From: Streptomyces glomeratus
GTDB lineage: Bacteria; Actinomycetota; Actinomycetes; Streptomycetales; Streptomycetaceae
Length of the DNA: 64,000 nucleotides
Direction: 5' to 3'
Assembly (NCBI RefSeq): GCF_021462825.1
Contig: NZ_JAKEEB010000002.1
Coordinates: 124,001 to 188,000, forward strand
Below the pieces are notes generated by a model. The model saw only the letters and a program-made list of their open reading frames with translations, was not told where the DNA came from and did no database searches. Position 1 is the first letter of the stretch, and the number at the start of each line of letters is the position of its first letter. Below, piece by piece: positions 10,625 through 19,531 of this stretch. Made by a program: the position numbers and the translations under genes.

Positions 10625-10683
10625 GCTTTTCCCGCCTGGCGCTTTTCCCACCTGGCGCTTTCCCGCCTGACGCTTTCCCGGCC
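10625..10683. repeat. Short tandem repeat, about 16 bp x 3.7
   Basis: Units of the form GCTTTTCCCGCCTGGC at 10625, 10641 and 10657 (15 bp), then a partial copy. It lies between the acsA terminator and the nhaA leader. Confidence 0.7.
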
Positions 10684-10771
10684 TTGGCACGGTTCCTCCC
10701 CTTGATCCGGAAGTTCCGCCGTTGATCCGTAGCGCGGGACCCCAGATCGTAATGATCAGGTAAAGTAATCA

Positions 10772-10850
10772 GCTCGAGGTGCGCCGGGAAGTCTGGTCGG
10801 CAAGCCGTCCGTGAGCTCGCGTGACGGCGGTCAGCTCGTCCCACCCGACC
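10772..10850 (+). ncRNA. Structured nhaA leader, candidate nhaA-I (Li+-I) type riboswitch
   Basis: The 90 bases before nhaA fold well. GGUG near 10779 can pair with CACC near 10842 to close the element. GCCGGGAAGUCUGGUCGGC (10783-10801) forms a small nested hairpin. GCCGUC (10804-10809) pairs with GACGGC (10823-10828), with further CGUG/CGCG pairing inside. A TAAAGT -10-like box is at 10761. Leaders before nhaA genes include the nhaA-I motif, reported as a Li+-sensing riboswitch. I assign this class from position and general appearance, not from a covariance-model match. Confidence 0.45.
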
Positions 10851-10863
10851 GGAGGCTTCCACC

Positions 10864-12318
10864 GTGGCCGCGCCCCGCGCCCGTAACCGCACGTTCCTCG
10901 GACGGCTCTCCCTGCCCGAGCGGACCTTTGTCGCAGATGCTCTGCGCACGGAGACCCTCGGCGGTGTGCTGCTCCTGCTGGCCGCGGTCGCCGCGCTGAT
11001 CTGGGCGAACATACCCGCGCTGCACAGCGGCTACGAGAGCGTCGGCCGGTACCGCTTCGGGCCCGCCGCCCTCGGCCTCGACCTGTCCGTCCGGCACTGG
11101 GCCGCCGACGGCCTCCTCGCGATCTTCTTCTTCGTCGCCGGGGTCGAACTCAAGCGCGAACTGGTCGCCGGTGATCTGCGGGATCCGCGAGCCGCCGTAC
11201 TGCCCGTCGTCGCCGCGCTCTGCGGCATGGCCGCACCCGCGGCCGTCTACGGCCTCACCAACGCCGCAGGCGGAGGATCGTTCGCCGGCTGGGCGGTCCC
11301 CACGGCCACCGACATCGCCTTCGCGCTCGCGGTCCTCGCGGTGATCGGCACCTCGCTGCCGTCGGCCCTGCGGGCCTTCCTGCTCACGCTCGCCGTCGTC
11401 GACGATCTGTTCGCCATCCTGATCGTCGCGATCTTCTTCACGGACCGTCTGAACCTCCCGGCCCTCGGCGGCGCTTTCGCCGGGCTCGCGGTCTTCTGGG
11501 TGCTGCTGCGCAAGGGTGTCCGCGGCTGGTACGTGTACGTTCCGCTCGCACTGGTCGTCTGGGGGCTGATGTACAACAGCGGCGTCCACGCCACCGTCGC
11601 GGGCGTCGCCATGGGGCTCATGCTGCGCTGCCACCGCCACGAGGGCGAGGAGCACTCCCCCGGCGAGCATATGGAACATCTCGTACGGCCCCTGTCGGCC
11701 GGTCTCGCGGTCCCGTTGTTCGCCCTGCTGAGCGCGGGTGTCGCGGTCTCGGGAGAGGCGCTCGGGGATGTGTTCGCCAAGCCGGAGACGCTTGGCGTCG
11801 TGCTGGGTCTGGTCGTCGGCAAGACGGCCGGCATCTTCGGCGGCACATGGCTCGCGGTCCGTTTCACCCGGGCCTCGCTCAGCAAGGGCCTCGCCTGGGC
11901 CGATGTGTTCGCCGTGGCTTCCCTGGCGGGTATCGGCTTCACCGTCTCGCTGCTCATCGGCGAACTCGCATTCGGCGGCGATCCGGCGCTCGCGGGCCGG
12001 ATCAAGGCCGCCGTCCTCACCGGGTCGCTGATCGCGGCCCTGTGCGCGAGCACGCTGCTGAAGATCCGCAACGCCAAGTACCGCGCCCTGTGCGCGGAGG
12101 AGGAGCGCGACGAGGACCTGGACGGTGTTCCCGACGTCTACGCGCAGGACGCCCCCGCCCACCACCTGCGCATGGCCGAGATCCACGAGCGCAAGGCCGC
12201 CGAGCACCGCAGGCTCGCCTCACTCGCGACCGCCACGCTCGGTACGGCCGCGAGCGGGACACCGGCCGGGCCGGAGGCGGCTCACCGGGCCGACGCCCGC
12301 AACGACTGGCCGAGTTGA
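10864..12318 (+). CDS. nhaA: Na+/H+ antiporter NhaA
   Basis: 484 residues from GTG 10864, with GGAGG seven bases upstream. Twelve hydrophobic segments cover residues about 30-410. The family hallmarks are present: VPTATDIAFA in TM4 and the TM5 acidic pair VVDDLFAI, which bind and exchange Na+ (or Li+) for protons. Beyond the antiporter core is a hydrophilic tail of roughly 70 residues, rich in Glu, His and Ala, longer than in the enterobacterial protein. It acts in the cell membrane in pH and sodium homeostasis. Control by the upstream leader RNA is likely but inferred. Confidence 0.96.
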   Translation: MAAPRARNRTFLGRLSLPERTFVADALRTETLGGVLLLLAAVAALIWANIPALHSGYESVGRYRFGPAALGLDLSVRHWAADGLLAIFFFVAGVELKRELVAGDLRDPRAAVLPVVAALCGMAAPAAVYGLTNAAGGGSFAGWAVPTATDIAFALAVLAVIGTSLPSALRAFLLTLAVVDDLFAILIVAIFFTDRLNLPALGGAFAGLAVFWVLLRKGVRGWYVYVPLALVVWGLMYNSGVHATVAGVAMGLMLRCHRHEGEEHSPGEHMEHLVRPLSAGLAVPLFALLSAGVAVSGEALGDVFAKPETLGVVLGLVVGKTAGIFGGTWLAVRFTRASLSKGLAWADVFAVASLAGIGFTVSLLIGELAFGGDPALAGRIKAAVLTGSLIAALCASTLLKIRNAKYRALCAEEERDEDLDGVPDVYAQDAPAHHLRMAEIHERKAAEHRRLASLATATLGTAASGTPAGPEAAHRADARNDWPS

Positions 12319-12447
12319 GGCCAGACCGGCACGCTTGCCGAAGTGGCGGGCGGGGCAAGCGGGGAGAACGGCCGTCCGGCATGATCTGACACATCCACAA
12401 CTCCGTAGTGTCCGCGGAGTAGACACGCAGAGAGCAGGGAGACCGCG

Positions 12448-12927
12448 ATGAGCGCACCCGACGGAAGCCCGGTCGGCGCCGAACGCAGCATCGGCCAGCT
12501 GTTCGCCTCGGCGACGACCGAATTGTCCGCGCTGGTGCACGACGAGATCGCGCTGGCCAAGGCCCAGCTCAAGCAGGACGTCAAGCGTGGCGCGACGAGC
12601 GGAGGCGCGTTCTCGGCAGCGGGCGCCGTGCTGCTGTTCTCCCTGCCCATGCTGAACTTCGCACTGGCCTACGGGATCCGGACCTGGAGTGGCTGGAACC
12701 TGGCCGTCTGCTTCCTGCTCTCCTTCGCCGCCAACGTGGTGGTCGCCGGACTCCTCGGGCTGACCGGCCTGGTGTTCGCCAAGAAGGCCAAGAAGGCCAA
12801 GGGACCGCAGAAGGTCGCCGCGTCGATGAAGGAGACGGCGGGCGTCCTGCAGCACGCCAAGCCGCACCCCCGCCGGTCCAACCCGACCGACACGGCGGCC
12901 GAAGCTGTGGCACGCTCGTCCTCATGA
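12448..12927 (+). CDS. Phage holin family (holin superfamily III-like) membrane protein
   Basis: 159 residues. A soluble amphipathic N-terminus (about residues 1-50) is followed by two hydrophobic helices (about 52-75 and 82-108) and a Lys/Ala-rich cytoplasmic tail beginning KKAKKAKGPQK. This is the Actinobacteria holin III-like family, found in all Streptomyces and in M. tuberculosis as Rv3669; it is not evidence of a prophage. The ribosome-binding site is GGGAG. Its stop overlaps the next start (ATGA at 12924), so the two genes are translationally coupled. The role is unknown. Confidence 0.85.
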   Translation: MSAPDGSPVGAERSIGQLFASATTELSALVHDEIALAKAQLKQDVKRGATSGGAFSAAGAVLLFSLPMLNFALAYGIRTWSGWNLAVCFLLSFAANVVVAGLLGLTGLVFAKKAKKAKGPQKVAASMKETAGVLQHAKPHPRRSNPTDTAAEAVARSSS

Positions 12928-13874
12928 CGGACCCGGCCCCCCATTCGGCGCAACCCATCTCGGTCGTACGGCTCGACGTTCCCGGCGGGAAAGAGGTGAC
13001 GCACCGGGACGTCGCGGCCAACGGCGCGCGCTTTCACATCGCCGAGCTGGGCGACGGGCCCCTGGTGCTGCTTCTGCACGGCTTCCCGCAGTTCTGGTGG
13101 ACCTGGCGGCACCAGTTGGTGGCGCTCGCCGAAGCAGGCTTCCGCGCCGTGGCGATGGACCTGCGCGGGGTCGGCGGCAGTGACCGCACCCCACGCGGCT
13201 ACGACCCCGCGAACCTGGCGCTCGACATCACCGGCGTCGTCCGCTCCCTGGGCGAGCCCGACGCCGCGCTCGTCGGCCACGATCTGGGCGGGTACCTGGC
13301 CTGGACGGCGGCCGCCATGCGCCCCAAGCTCGTGAGGCGCCTCGTCGTCTCCTCGATGCCACATCCACGGCGCTGGCGTTCGGCGATGCTCGGCGACGTC
13401 AGGCAGACGGCCGCGAGCTCCTACATCTGGGGCTTCCAGCGGCCCTGGATCCCCGAGCGCCGGCTGACCGCCGACGGCGCCGCCCTGGTCGGCCGGCTGA
13501 TCCGGGACTGGTCGGGGCCGCGGCTGCCGGACGACGAGGCCGTGGAGGCCTACCGGCGCGCCATGTGCATCCCCTCGACGGCGCACTGCTCCGTCGAGCC
13601 GTACCGCTGGATGGTGCGCTCGCTGGCCCGGCCCGACGGGATCCAGTTCAACCGGCGTATGAAGCGGCCCGTGCGGGTTCCGACCCTGCATCTGCACGGC
13701 TCGCTGGACCCCGTCATGCGCACGAGGAGCGCGGCGGGTTCGGGCCAGTACGTCGAGGCGCCGTACCGCTGGCGGCTGTTCGACGGGCTGGGGCACTTCC
13801 CGCACGAGGAGGACCCGGTGACGTTCTCCGCCGAGCTGGTCAACTGGCTCAAGGACCCCGAGCCCGACCGCTGA
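12924..13874 (+). CDS. Alpha/beta hydrolase, epoxide hydrolase-like
   Basis: 316 residues, overlapping the holin-like gene by four bases. HGFPQ (residues 52-56) is the oxyanion-hole motif typical of epoxide hydrolases, and VGHDLGG provides Asp120 as the nucleophile, which favours an epoxide hydrolase or haloalkane-type enzyme over an esterase. GLGHFPHEEDP near residue 291 supplies the catalytic His. It corresponds to ephE (Rv3670), next to marP in M. tuberculosis. Substrate unknown. Confidence 0.88.
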   Translation: MTDPAPHSAQPISVVRLDVPGGKEVTHRDVAANGARFHIAELGDGPLVLLLHGFPQFWWTWRHQLVALAEAGFRAVAMDLRGVGGSDRTPRGYDPANLALDITGVVRSLGEPDAALVGHDLGGYLAWTAAAMRPKLVRRLVVSSMPHPRRWRSAMLGDVRQTAASSYIWGFQRPWIPERRLTADGAALVGRLIRDWSGPRLPDDEAVEAYRRAMCIPSTAHCSVEPYRWMVRSLARPDGIQFNRRMKRPVRVPTLHLHGSLDPVMRTRSAAGSGQYVEAPYRWRLFDGLGHFPHEEDPVTFSAELVNWLKDPEPDR

Positions 13875-14069
13875 CCGGCCGCTGCCGTGCGTCCGGCAGT
13901 GCCCCGAAGTCCCGCCTCCCGCGCCTCGAACCCGTTCGGTGACCGTGCGAATGCGCACGGTACCCGAAGGGGAACGGCTGTTCCACGACCGGCCACATGC
14001 CCGCCGCATAGGCCAATTGAGCGCCCGGAAGGCGGTTATCGACCATGGGGCGGGGGCAGACGTCGGGGT

Positions 14070-14249
14070 ATGGGCTGGACGCACGACTACAGTGACGCAG
14101 CACGCGACCGCCGCTCGGCCACCGCGCCGGGCACCCACCAGCGGGGCGCCCCGCAGCTGCAGGACACGGACCCCCGGGTGGGGATCCACCACATTCTGCG
14201 CCGCCGGGCCCGTTGGGTCTCGGTACGACTGCGTCACTCGCGCGGTTGA
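14070..14249 (+). CDS. Small basic hypothetical protein (59 aa)
   Basis: 59 residues starting MGWTHDYSDAARDRR and rich in Arg and His. It sits in the otherwise empty 415-bp convergent gap between the hydrolase and marP. GC3 is about 85%, as in real genes here, and the frame closes just before marP ends. There is no clear ribosome-binding site. It could be a genuine small protein or chance; I do not recognise a domain. Confidence 0.45.
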   Translation: MGWTHDYSDAARDRRSATAPGTHQRGAPQLQDTDPRVGIHHILRRRARWVSVRLRHSRG

Positions 14250-14289
14250 CCGTACGGGGCCCGGAAGCGGCCCGCCCGGTCCCCCGGCG

Positions 14290-15489
14290 TCACAGTGCGC
14301 AGCTGTCGCTGTCCACCTGCTGATTCGCCGTACGGCCCTTGGCGATGTCCGCCCGGACCTCGTCGGCGGTGAGCGCGTACCCCGTGTCGGCGTCGTCGAG
14401 GGACTTGGCGAAGACCACCCCGTAGACCCTGCCCTCGGGTGTCAGCAGCGGGCCGCCGGAGTTCCCCTGGCGGACGGTCGCGTACAGCGAGTACACATCG
14501 CGGCGGACCGTGCCCCGGTGGTAGATGTCCGGGCCGTTGGCCGTGATGCGGCCGCGGACGCGCGCGGGCTGGACGTTGTACGACCCGTTCTCCGGGAAGC
14601 CCGCGACGATCGCTCCGCTGCCGCCCGACGCGTCCGTGGAGGTGAACCGCAGCACCGGCGCCTTCAGGTTCGGGACGTCGAGTACGGCGATGTCGCGCCG
14701 CCAGTCGTAGAGCACGACCTTCGCGTCGTACTTCCTGCCCTCGCCGCCTATCTGGACGGTGGGCTCGTCGACGCCGCCGACCACGTGCGCGTTGGTCATG
14801 ACACGGCGGTCGCCGAAGACGAAACCGGTCCCCTCGAGGACCTTGCCGCAGCCCTGCGCGGTACCCATGACCTTGACGATGGAGCGCTGCGCCCGGATGG
14901 CGACGGGACTGGCCGCGAGGGCCGGGTCGGGCGGCTGGACCTCGGTGATGGGTTCGTTCACGAACGGGCTGAAGACCTGCGGGAAGCCGTTCTGCGCGAG
15001 CACCGAGGAGAAGTCCGCGAACCAGGTGTCCGCCTGCGCGGGCAGGGCGCGGGAGACCCCGAGGAGCACCTTGGAGCCGCGCACCTCCTTGCCGAGCGTG
15101 GGCAGCGTCGTACCGGCGAGGGCGGATCCGATCAGCCAGGCGACCAGGAGCATCGCCACCACGTTCACGAGCGCACCGCCCGTGGCGTCCAGGGCGCGGG
15201 CCGGGGACCAGGTGATGTACCGGCGCAGCTTGTTGCCGAGGTGAGTGGTCAGGGCCTGGCCGACGGAGGCGCAGACGATCACCACGACGACGGCGACCAC
15301 CGCGGCGGTCGTGCTCACCTTGGCGCCGTCGGTGGCGCTGTCCCAGATCACCGGGAGCAGGTAGACCGCGACGAGACCGCCGCCCAGGAAGCCGATCACC
15401 GAGAGGATGCCGACGACGAAGCCCTGGCGATAGCCCACGATCGCGAACCACACGGCGGCGACCAGCAACAGGATGTCCAGCACGTTCAC
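14290..15489 (-). CDS. marP: MarP-like periplasmic serine protease with CvpA-type membrane domain
   Basis: 399 residues from GTG 15489. Four transmembrane helices (about 1-125, CvpA/colicin V family) precede a chymotrypsin-fold protease facing the cell exterior. The triad is His235 (TNAHVV), Asp266 (RRDIAVL) and Ser344 (RQGNSGGP), closely matching M. tuberculosis MarP, which protects against acid and oxidative stress. Cys214 and Cys397 match the MarP cysteine pair that forms a disulfide controlling activity. It lies downstream of nth and the Nudix gene on the same strand, as in mycobacteria, although the 120-bp gap to the Nudix gene could hold its own promoter. Confidence 0.93.
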   Translation of the reverse strand: MNVLDILLLVAAVWFAIVGYRQGFVVGILSVIGFLGGGLVAVYLLPVIWDSATDGAKVSTTAAVVAVVVVIVCASVGQALTTHLGNKLRRYITWSPARALDATGGALVNVVAMLLVAWLIGSALAGTTLPTLGKEVRGSKVLLGVSRALPAQADTWFADFSSVLAQNGFPQVFSPFVNEPITEVQPPDPALAASPVAIRAQRSIVKVMGTAQGCGKVLEGTGFVFGDRRVMTNAHVVGGVDEPTVQIGGEGRKYDAKVVLYDWRRDIAVLDVPNLKAPVLRFTSTDASGGSGAIVAGFPENGSYNVQPARVRGRITANGPDIYHRGTVRRDVYSLYATVRQGNSGGPLLTPEGRVYGVVFAKSLDDADTGYALTADEVRADIAKGRTANQQVDSDSCAL

Positions 15490-15609
15490 TGCTTGTAGCC
15501 TCGCCTCGTCACTTTCCGGTCGCCGTCATCCGGCCGGAGGGCCGGCCCGTCGCGCAGTGGCAGCGGGGCACAGCATCCCCCGTAAGACCACAGCACGGAG
15601 GCCACCTTG

Positions 15610-16329
15610 TCATGAGCGCCAGTCGAGCGGGACCTGCTTGTCGCGGTCCCAGGGGCGCTCCCAGCCCGCGTAGTGCAGCAGGCGGTCGATGACTCCCGCG
15701 GTGAAGCCCCAGACGAGGGCGGATTCGACCAGGAATGCCGGGCCTCGGTGGCCGCTGGGGTGCAGCGCGGTGGCTCTGTTGGCCGGGTCCGTGAGATCCG
15801 CCACGGGGACGGTGAAGACGCGCGCCGTCTCGTTGGGATCGACGACTCCCACCGGGCTTCTCTCGCGCCACCAGCCGAGGACGGGCGTCACCACGAAGCC
15901 GCTCACCGGGATGTACAGCTTGGGCAGCACGCCGAAGAGCTGGACACCGCCCGGGTCGAGTCCCGTCTCCTCCTCGGCCTCGCGGAGGGCGGCCCGCAGC
16001 GGCCCCTCGGCCTTCGGGTCGCCGTCCTCGGGGTCGAGCGCGCCGCCGGGGAACGAGGGCTGCCCGGCGTGCGAGCGCAGCGAGCTGGCGCGCTCCATCA
16101 GCAGCAGCTCGGGGCCGCGGTCGCCCTCCCCGAAGAGGATCAGTACGGCCGACTGGCGCCCCGCCCCGTTCTCCGGCGGCAGGAAGCGGCTGAGCTGGAG
16201 CGGCTCGACGGTCCGGGTGACCTGCACTACCGGGTCGAGCCAGCCGGGCAGGCCCTCCGTGCTCAGCAGCAGTCGCTTGCTGTCGGTCTCGCTCATGTGG
16301 TCCGTATCACTCACGTGCGTCATCGCCAC
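15610..16329 (-). CDS. Nudix hydrolase, CoA pyrophosphatase family (NudL-like)
   Basis: 239 residues. The Nudix box (GX5EX7REUXEEXGU) is present as GALDPEDG followed by AALREAEEETGLD. Just before it, LLMERASSLRSHAGQPSFPG matches the UPF0035 motif that marks CoA diphosphatases, so cleavage of CoA to phosphopantetheine and 3',5'-ADP is the best prediction. There are several possible starts (ATG at 16329, 16323 and about 16293). It corresponds to Rv3672c and is probably co-transcribed with nth and marP. Confidence 0.9.
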   Translation of the reverse strand: MAMTHVSDTDHMSETDSKRLLLSTEGLPGWLDPVVQVTRTVEPLQLSRFLPPENGAGRQSAVLILFGEGDRGPELLLMERASSLRSHAGQPSFPGGALDPEDGDPKAEGPLRAALREAEEETGLDPGGVQLFGVLPKLYIPVSGFVVTPVLGWWRERSPVGVVDPNETARVFTVPVADLTDPANRATALHPSGHRGPAFLVESALVWGFTAGVIDRLLHYAGWERPWDRDKQVPLDWRS

Positions 16330-16495
16330 CCCCGTTCTGCCGATCCCAACGCCTTCGGCACGACCGATCGTTCCGCAGGTCCCTCGTGTGGGTGTCCGAC
16401 CACCCGGTCCAGTGGACAGGGGCTCACCCGGTCCCCAGGACGACGTCCCTTTCCCGGGGCGCGGACCGGGCCGCCCACCGGGCCCCGCTCGGGCC

Positions 16496-17719
16496 TCACC
16501 CGGCCCCCAGCGGGGGCGCCGGGATGCCGCCCGCGTCCAGATACGCCTGCGGTGGTTTCAGGCGCTGGCCGGGGAAGCCGCCCTTCTCGTACTTCAGAAG
16601 CTTCTTCGCCTTCTCCGGGTCGGTCTCGCCCTCGCCGTACGCCGGGCAGAGCGGGGCGATCGGGCAGGCGCCACAGGCCGGCTTGCGGGCGTGGCAGATA
16701 CGGCGGCCATGGAAGATCACATGGTGCGAGAGCATGGTCCAGTCGCTCTTCGGGAAGAGCGCGCCGACGGCCGCCTCGATCTTGTCCGGGTCCGTCTCGT
16801 CGGTCCACTGCCAGCGGCGGACGAGCCTCTGGAAGTGCGTGTCGACGGTGATACCCGGGCGGCCGAAGGCGTTGCCCAGCACCACGAAGGCGGTCTTGCG
16901 GCCGACGCCGGGCAGCTTGACGAGATCCTCCAGCCGGCCGGGGACCTCACCGCCGAACTCCTCCACCAGGGCCTTCGAGAGCCCTATCACCGACTTGGTC
17001 TTGGCCCGGAAGAAGCCCGTCGGACGCAGGATCTCCTCGACCTCCTCGGGGTTGGCCGCAGCGAGGTCCTCGGGAGTCGGGTACCTGGCGAAGAGCGCCG
17101 GGGTGGTCTGGTTCACCCGCAGGTCCGTGGTCTGGGCGGACAGCACGGTCGCCACGATCAGCTGGAAGGGGTTCTCGAAGTCCAGTTCCGGGTGGGCGTA
17201 CGGGTACACCTCGGCGAGCTCGCGGTTGATCCGGCGGGCCCGGCGGACGAGGGCGGCCCGGGACTCGTTCCCGGGGGGCTCGGGGGTGACGGTCCTGGCA
17301 GGGGCGACGCTCTCGACGGCGACGGTGGCCCTCTTGGGGACGGCCTCGACGTGCGCCGCCTTCCTGGCCGACTTCTTCGCGGGGGCCGGCTTCGCGGGGG
17401 AGGTCTTCTTCGCGGGGGAGGTCTTCTTCGCCGTGGCCTTCGCGGGGGCCGCCTTCTTGGTGGCCGGCTTCTTGGCGACCGGCTTCTTGGCGACCGACTT
17501 CTTGGCGGTGGTCTTCTTGGCAGGCGTCCTCGCGGCGGCGGCCTTCTTGGCAGGCGCCTTCGCCGGCGCCTGCTCCGGCTTCTGCTCCACCGGCGCCGGC
17601 TTTTCCTGTTTTGCCGTTTTCTCTCCGCCTGCGGCGCCCTGTTCGCCCACAGCGGAATTGCGACGTACAACCACCCGCCCAGCCCCCTTGGCCTGTGCTC
17701 TCACCGGCGATTTGGACAC
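16496..17719 (-). CDS. nth: Endonuclease III with a long histone H1-like N-terminal extension
   Basis: 407 residues from GTG 17719, which has TAGGCT six bases upstream and no Shine-Dalgarno, so it is probably leaderless. The C-terminal 255 residues are a complete Nth DNA glycosylase/AP lyase: VLSAQTTD, helix-hairpin-helix LPGVGRKTA with the catalytic lysine region, [10 protein letters not shown] with the catalytic Asp, and the [4Fe-4S] ligands Cys342, 349, 352 and 358. It removes oxidised pyrimidines in base excision repair. Residues about 30-130 are repeats of PAKK, AKKT and AKKP, like histone H1 or Streptomyces HupS tails, and their codons have full GC3, so the tail is truly coding. Confidence 0.92.
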   Translation of the reverse strand: MSKSPVRAQAKGAGRVVVRRNSAVGEQGAAGGEKTAKQEKPAPVEQKPEQAPAKAPAKKAAAARTPAKKTTAKKSVAKKPVAKKPATKKAAPAKATAKKTSPAKKTSPAKPAPAKKSARKAAHVEAVPKRATVAVESVAPARTVTPEPPGNESRAALVRRARRINRELAEVYPYAHPELDFENPFQLIVATVLSAQTTDLRVNQTTPALFARYPTPEDLAAANPEEVEEILRPTGFFRAKTKSVIGLSKALVEEFGGEVPGRLEDLVKLPGVGRKTAFVVLGNAFGRPGITVDTHFQRLVRRWQWTDETDPDKIEAAVGALFPKSDWTMLSHHVIFHGRRICHARKPACGACPIAPLCPAYGEGETDPEKAKKLLKYEKGGFPGQRLKPPQAYLDAGGIPAPPLGAG

Positions 17720-17821
17720 CCGGCCAGCCTAAGGCCCGGCGCCGACATCCGCCGCGGAGCCCACGGATCGGGCCCCGATTGGACCCCTGCCGCGTACCCC
17801 GGCACATCCGTGCGGCATCCT

Positions 17822-17887
17822 TGTGACAGATCACACTGTTTGGACCGTCCGGCAAAATGGGGAACACGGTCCCCTGGTATCCAGGGG
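17822..17887 (+). promoter_or_regulatory. crp upstream palindromes
   Basis: TGTGA-CAGA-TCACA (17822-17835) resembles a Crp half-site pair, but with a four-base rather than six-base spacer, so autoregulation is only suggested. CCCCTGG-TAT-CCAGGGG (17871-17887) is a perfect 7-bp hairpin in the leader, about 39 bases before the start. Confidence 0.4.
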
Positions 17888-17925
17888 AGCAAGATCCCCT
17901 GAGCAGGTCGACAAGGAGAGAACTC

Positions 17926-18600
17926 GTGGACGACGTTCTGCGGCGCGCCCCGCTCTTCGCGGCGCTCGATGACGAGCAGGCCGCGGAGCTCCGCGCCTCC
18001 ATGAGTGAGGTGACCCTCGCCCGCGGCGACTCGCTGTTCCACGAGGGCGACCCCGGCGACCGCCTGTACGTGGTCATGGAAGGCAAGGTCAAGCTTCACC
18101 GCACGTCCCCCGACGGCCGCGAGAACATGCTTGCGGTGCTGGGCCCCGGTGAGCTGATCGGCGAGCTGTCGCTGTTCGACCCGGGCCCGCGCACGGCGAC
18201 GGCCACCGCGCTGACCGAGGTCAAACTGCTGGGCCTGGGCCACGGCGACCTCCAGCCGTGGCTGAACGCGCGGCCCGAGGTGGCCGCGGCACTGCTGCGC
18301 GCGGTGGCCCGGCGACTGCGCAAGACCAACGACCAGATGTCCGATCTGGTCTTCTCCGATGTGCCCGGCCGTGTGGCCCGCGCGCTGCTGGACCTGTCGC
18401 GCCGGTTCGGCGTGCAGTCCGAAGAGGGCATCCACGTGGTGCACGACCTCACCCAGGAGGAACTGGCCCAGCTGGTCGGCGCCTCGCGTGAGACCGTGAA
18501 CAAGGCCCTGGCGGACTTCGCCCAGCGCGGCTGGCTCCGTCTGGAGGCGCGCGCGGTGATCCTGCTGGACGTGGAGCGGCTGGCCAAGCGTTCCCGCTGA
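17926..18600 (+). CDS. crp: Crp-family transcriptional regulator
   Basis: 224 residues, the length of S. coelicolor Crp, from GTG 17926 with AAGGAGAG in good position. A cyclic-nucleotide-binding barrel (residues about 5-125, with GELIGELSLFDPGPRTATATA as the phosphate-binding cassette region) is joined by a long helix to a winged helix (LTQEELAQLVGASRETVNKAL). In Streptomyces, Crp controls germination and many secondary-metabolite clusters. The flanking nth and MBL genes match Rv3674c to Rv3677c. A terminator follows. Confidence 0.95.
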   Translation: MDDVLRRAPLFAALDDEQAAELRASMSEVTLARGDSLFHEGDPGDRLYVVMEGKVKLHRTSPDGRENMLAVLGPGELIGELSLFDPGPRTATATALTEVKLLGLGHGDLQPWLNARPEVAAALLRAVARRLRKTNDQMSDLVFSDVPGRVARALLDLSRRFGVQSEEGIHVVHDLTQEELAQLVGASRETVNKALADFAQRGWLRLEARAVILLDVERLAKRSR

Positions 18601-18629
18601 CGCCCGGTCCCGGCCGTCCGTACGACTGC

Positions 18630-18664
18630 GGGTCCCGTTCTCCGAGGAGGCGGGGCCCGTTTTC
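18630..18664 (+). terminator. crp terminator
   Basis: GGGTCCCG pairs with CGGGGCCC (one G-U) and is followed directly by GTTTTCG. Confidence 0.75.
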
Positions 18665-18691
18665 GTCACCGGGGACCGGCACAGTTGCCGC

Positions 18692-19531
18692 ATGATCGTT
18701 TCACCGCATCGCCACGCTCGGGGCAAGGGCCTCGACTCACAGGGGTATATCCGGCGTGAGGGCGCCCTCGGACTCGTCCCGGACGCCTTCCGGCCCGTCG
18801 TCACCGCCGCCCGTGAGCGGCTGCCCGTCGTCTTCGGAGCGAGGATGACCAGCGCGTACCTCTACGGGTCGATTCCGCGCGGCACCGCGCGCGTGGGACG
18901 CAGCGACCTCGATCTGCTGGTCGCGCTGAGCGAGGAGCCCACCGAGGGGGATCGCGACAGCGCCCGGGACCTCGGGGACACGCTCGACGGGGAGTTCCCG
19001 CAGATCGACGGTGTCGGCACGCTCCTGTTCAGCCGTGCGCGCCTGGTGAGCGATCTGGAGAGGTACGACCTGGGCTGGTTCGTCGCCTGTCTGTGTACGC
19101 CGCTGCTGGGCGAGGACCTCGCGGACGGCCTGCCCCGCTACCGGCCCGACTCCCGCCTCGCCCGCGAGACGAACGGCGACCTCGCGCTGCATCTGCCGCG
19201 GTGGCGCTCACGGATCTCGGAGGCCCTCACCGAGGAGGCCCGTCGGGGCCTTGTGCGGGGTATCTCCCGCCATCTGGTGCGCACCGGCTTCACCCTCGTC
19301 ATGCCCCGCTGGAACGGCTGGACCAGCGACCTCGGGGAGATGGCCGACGCGTTCGCCGCGTACTACCCGGAGCGGGCCGCCCGGATGCGCGCCGCGGCCG
19401 TGTGCGGTTACGAGCCGCACGGCGATCCGGCCGTCCTGCGGGCCTACGTCGACGACCTCGGGCCCTGGCTCGCCGAGGAGTACGCGCGCGTACACGGCGT
19501 CAAAGCGCCACGGCCCCAGCCGGGGCCCTAA
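18692..19531 (+). CDS. Nucleotidyltransferase-domain protein
   Basis: 279 residues. The pol-beta nucleotidyltransferase signature YGSIPRGTARVGRSDLDLLV (residues about 57-76) has the GS and the DLD metal-binding aspartates. The rest is helical, similar to aminoglycoside adenylyltransferase-like or MNT-type proteins, but without a recognisable resistance-enzyme tail. No ribosome-binding site is seen; an ACAGTT box five bases upstream of ATG 18692 suggests a leaderless message. The substrate (small molecule or protein) cannot be told from sequence. Confidence 0.75.
   Translation: MIVSPHRHARGKGLDSQGYIRREGALGLVPDAFRPVVTAARERLPVVFGARMTSAYLYGSIPRGTARVGRSDLDLLVALSEEPTEGDRDSARDLGDTLDGEFPQIDGVGTLLFSRARLVSDLERYDLGWFVACLCTPLLGEDLADGLPRYRPDSRLARETNGDLALHLPRWRSRISEALTEEARRGLVRGISRHLVRTGFTLVMPRWNGWTSDLGEMADAFAAYYPERAARMRAAAVCGYEPHGDPAVLRAYVDDLGPWLAEEYARVHGVKAPRPQPGP

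Noticed and set aside
12448..12927. Holin-like gene as evidence of prophage
   Set aside because: This family is a core gene in actinobacteria and lies in a conserved syntenic block with no phage genes.
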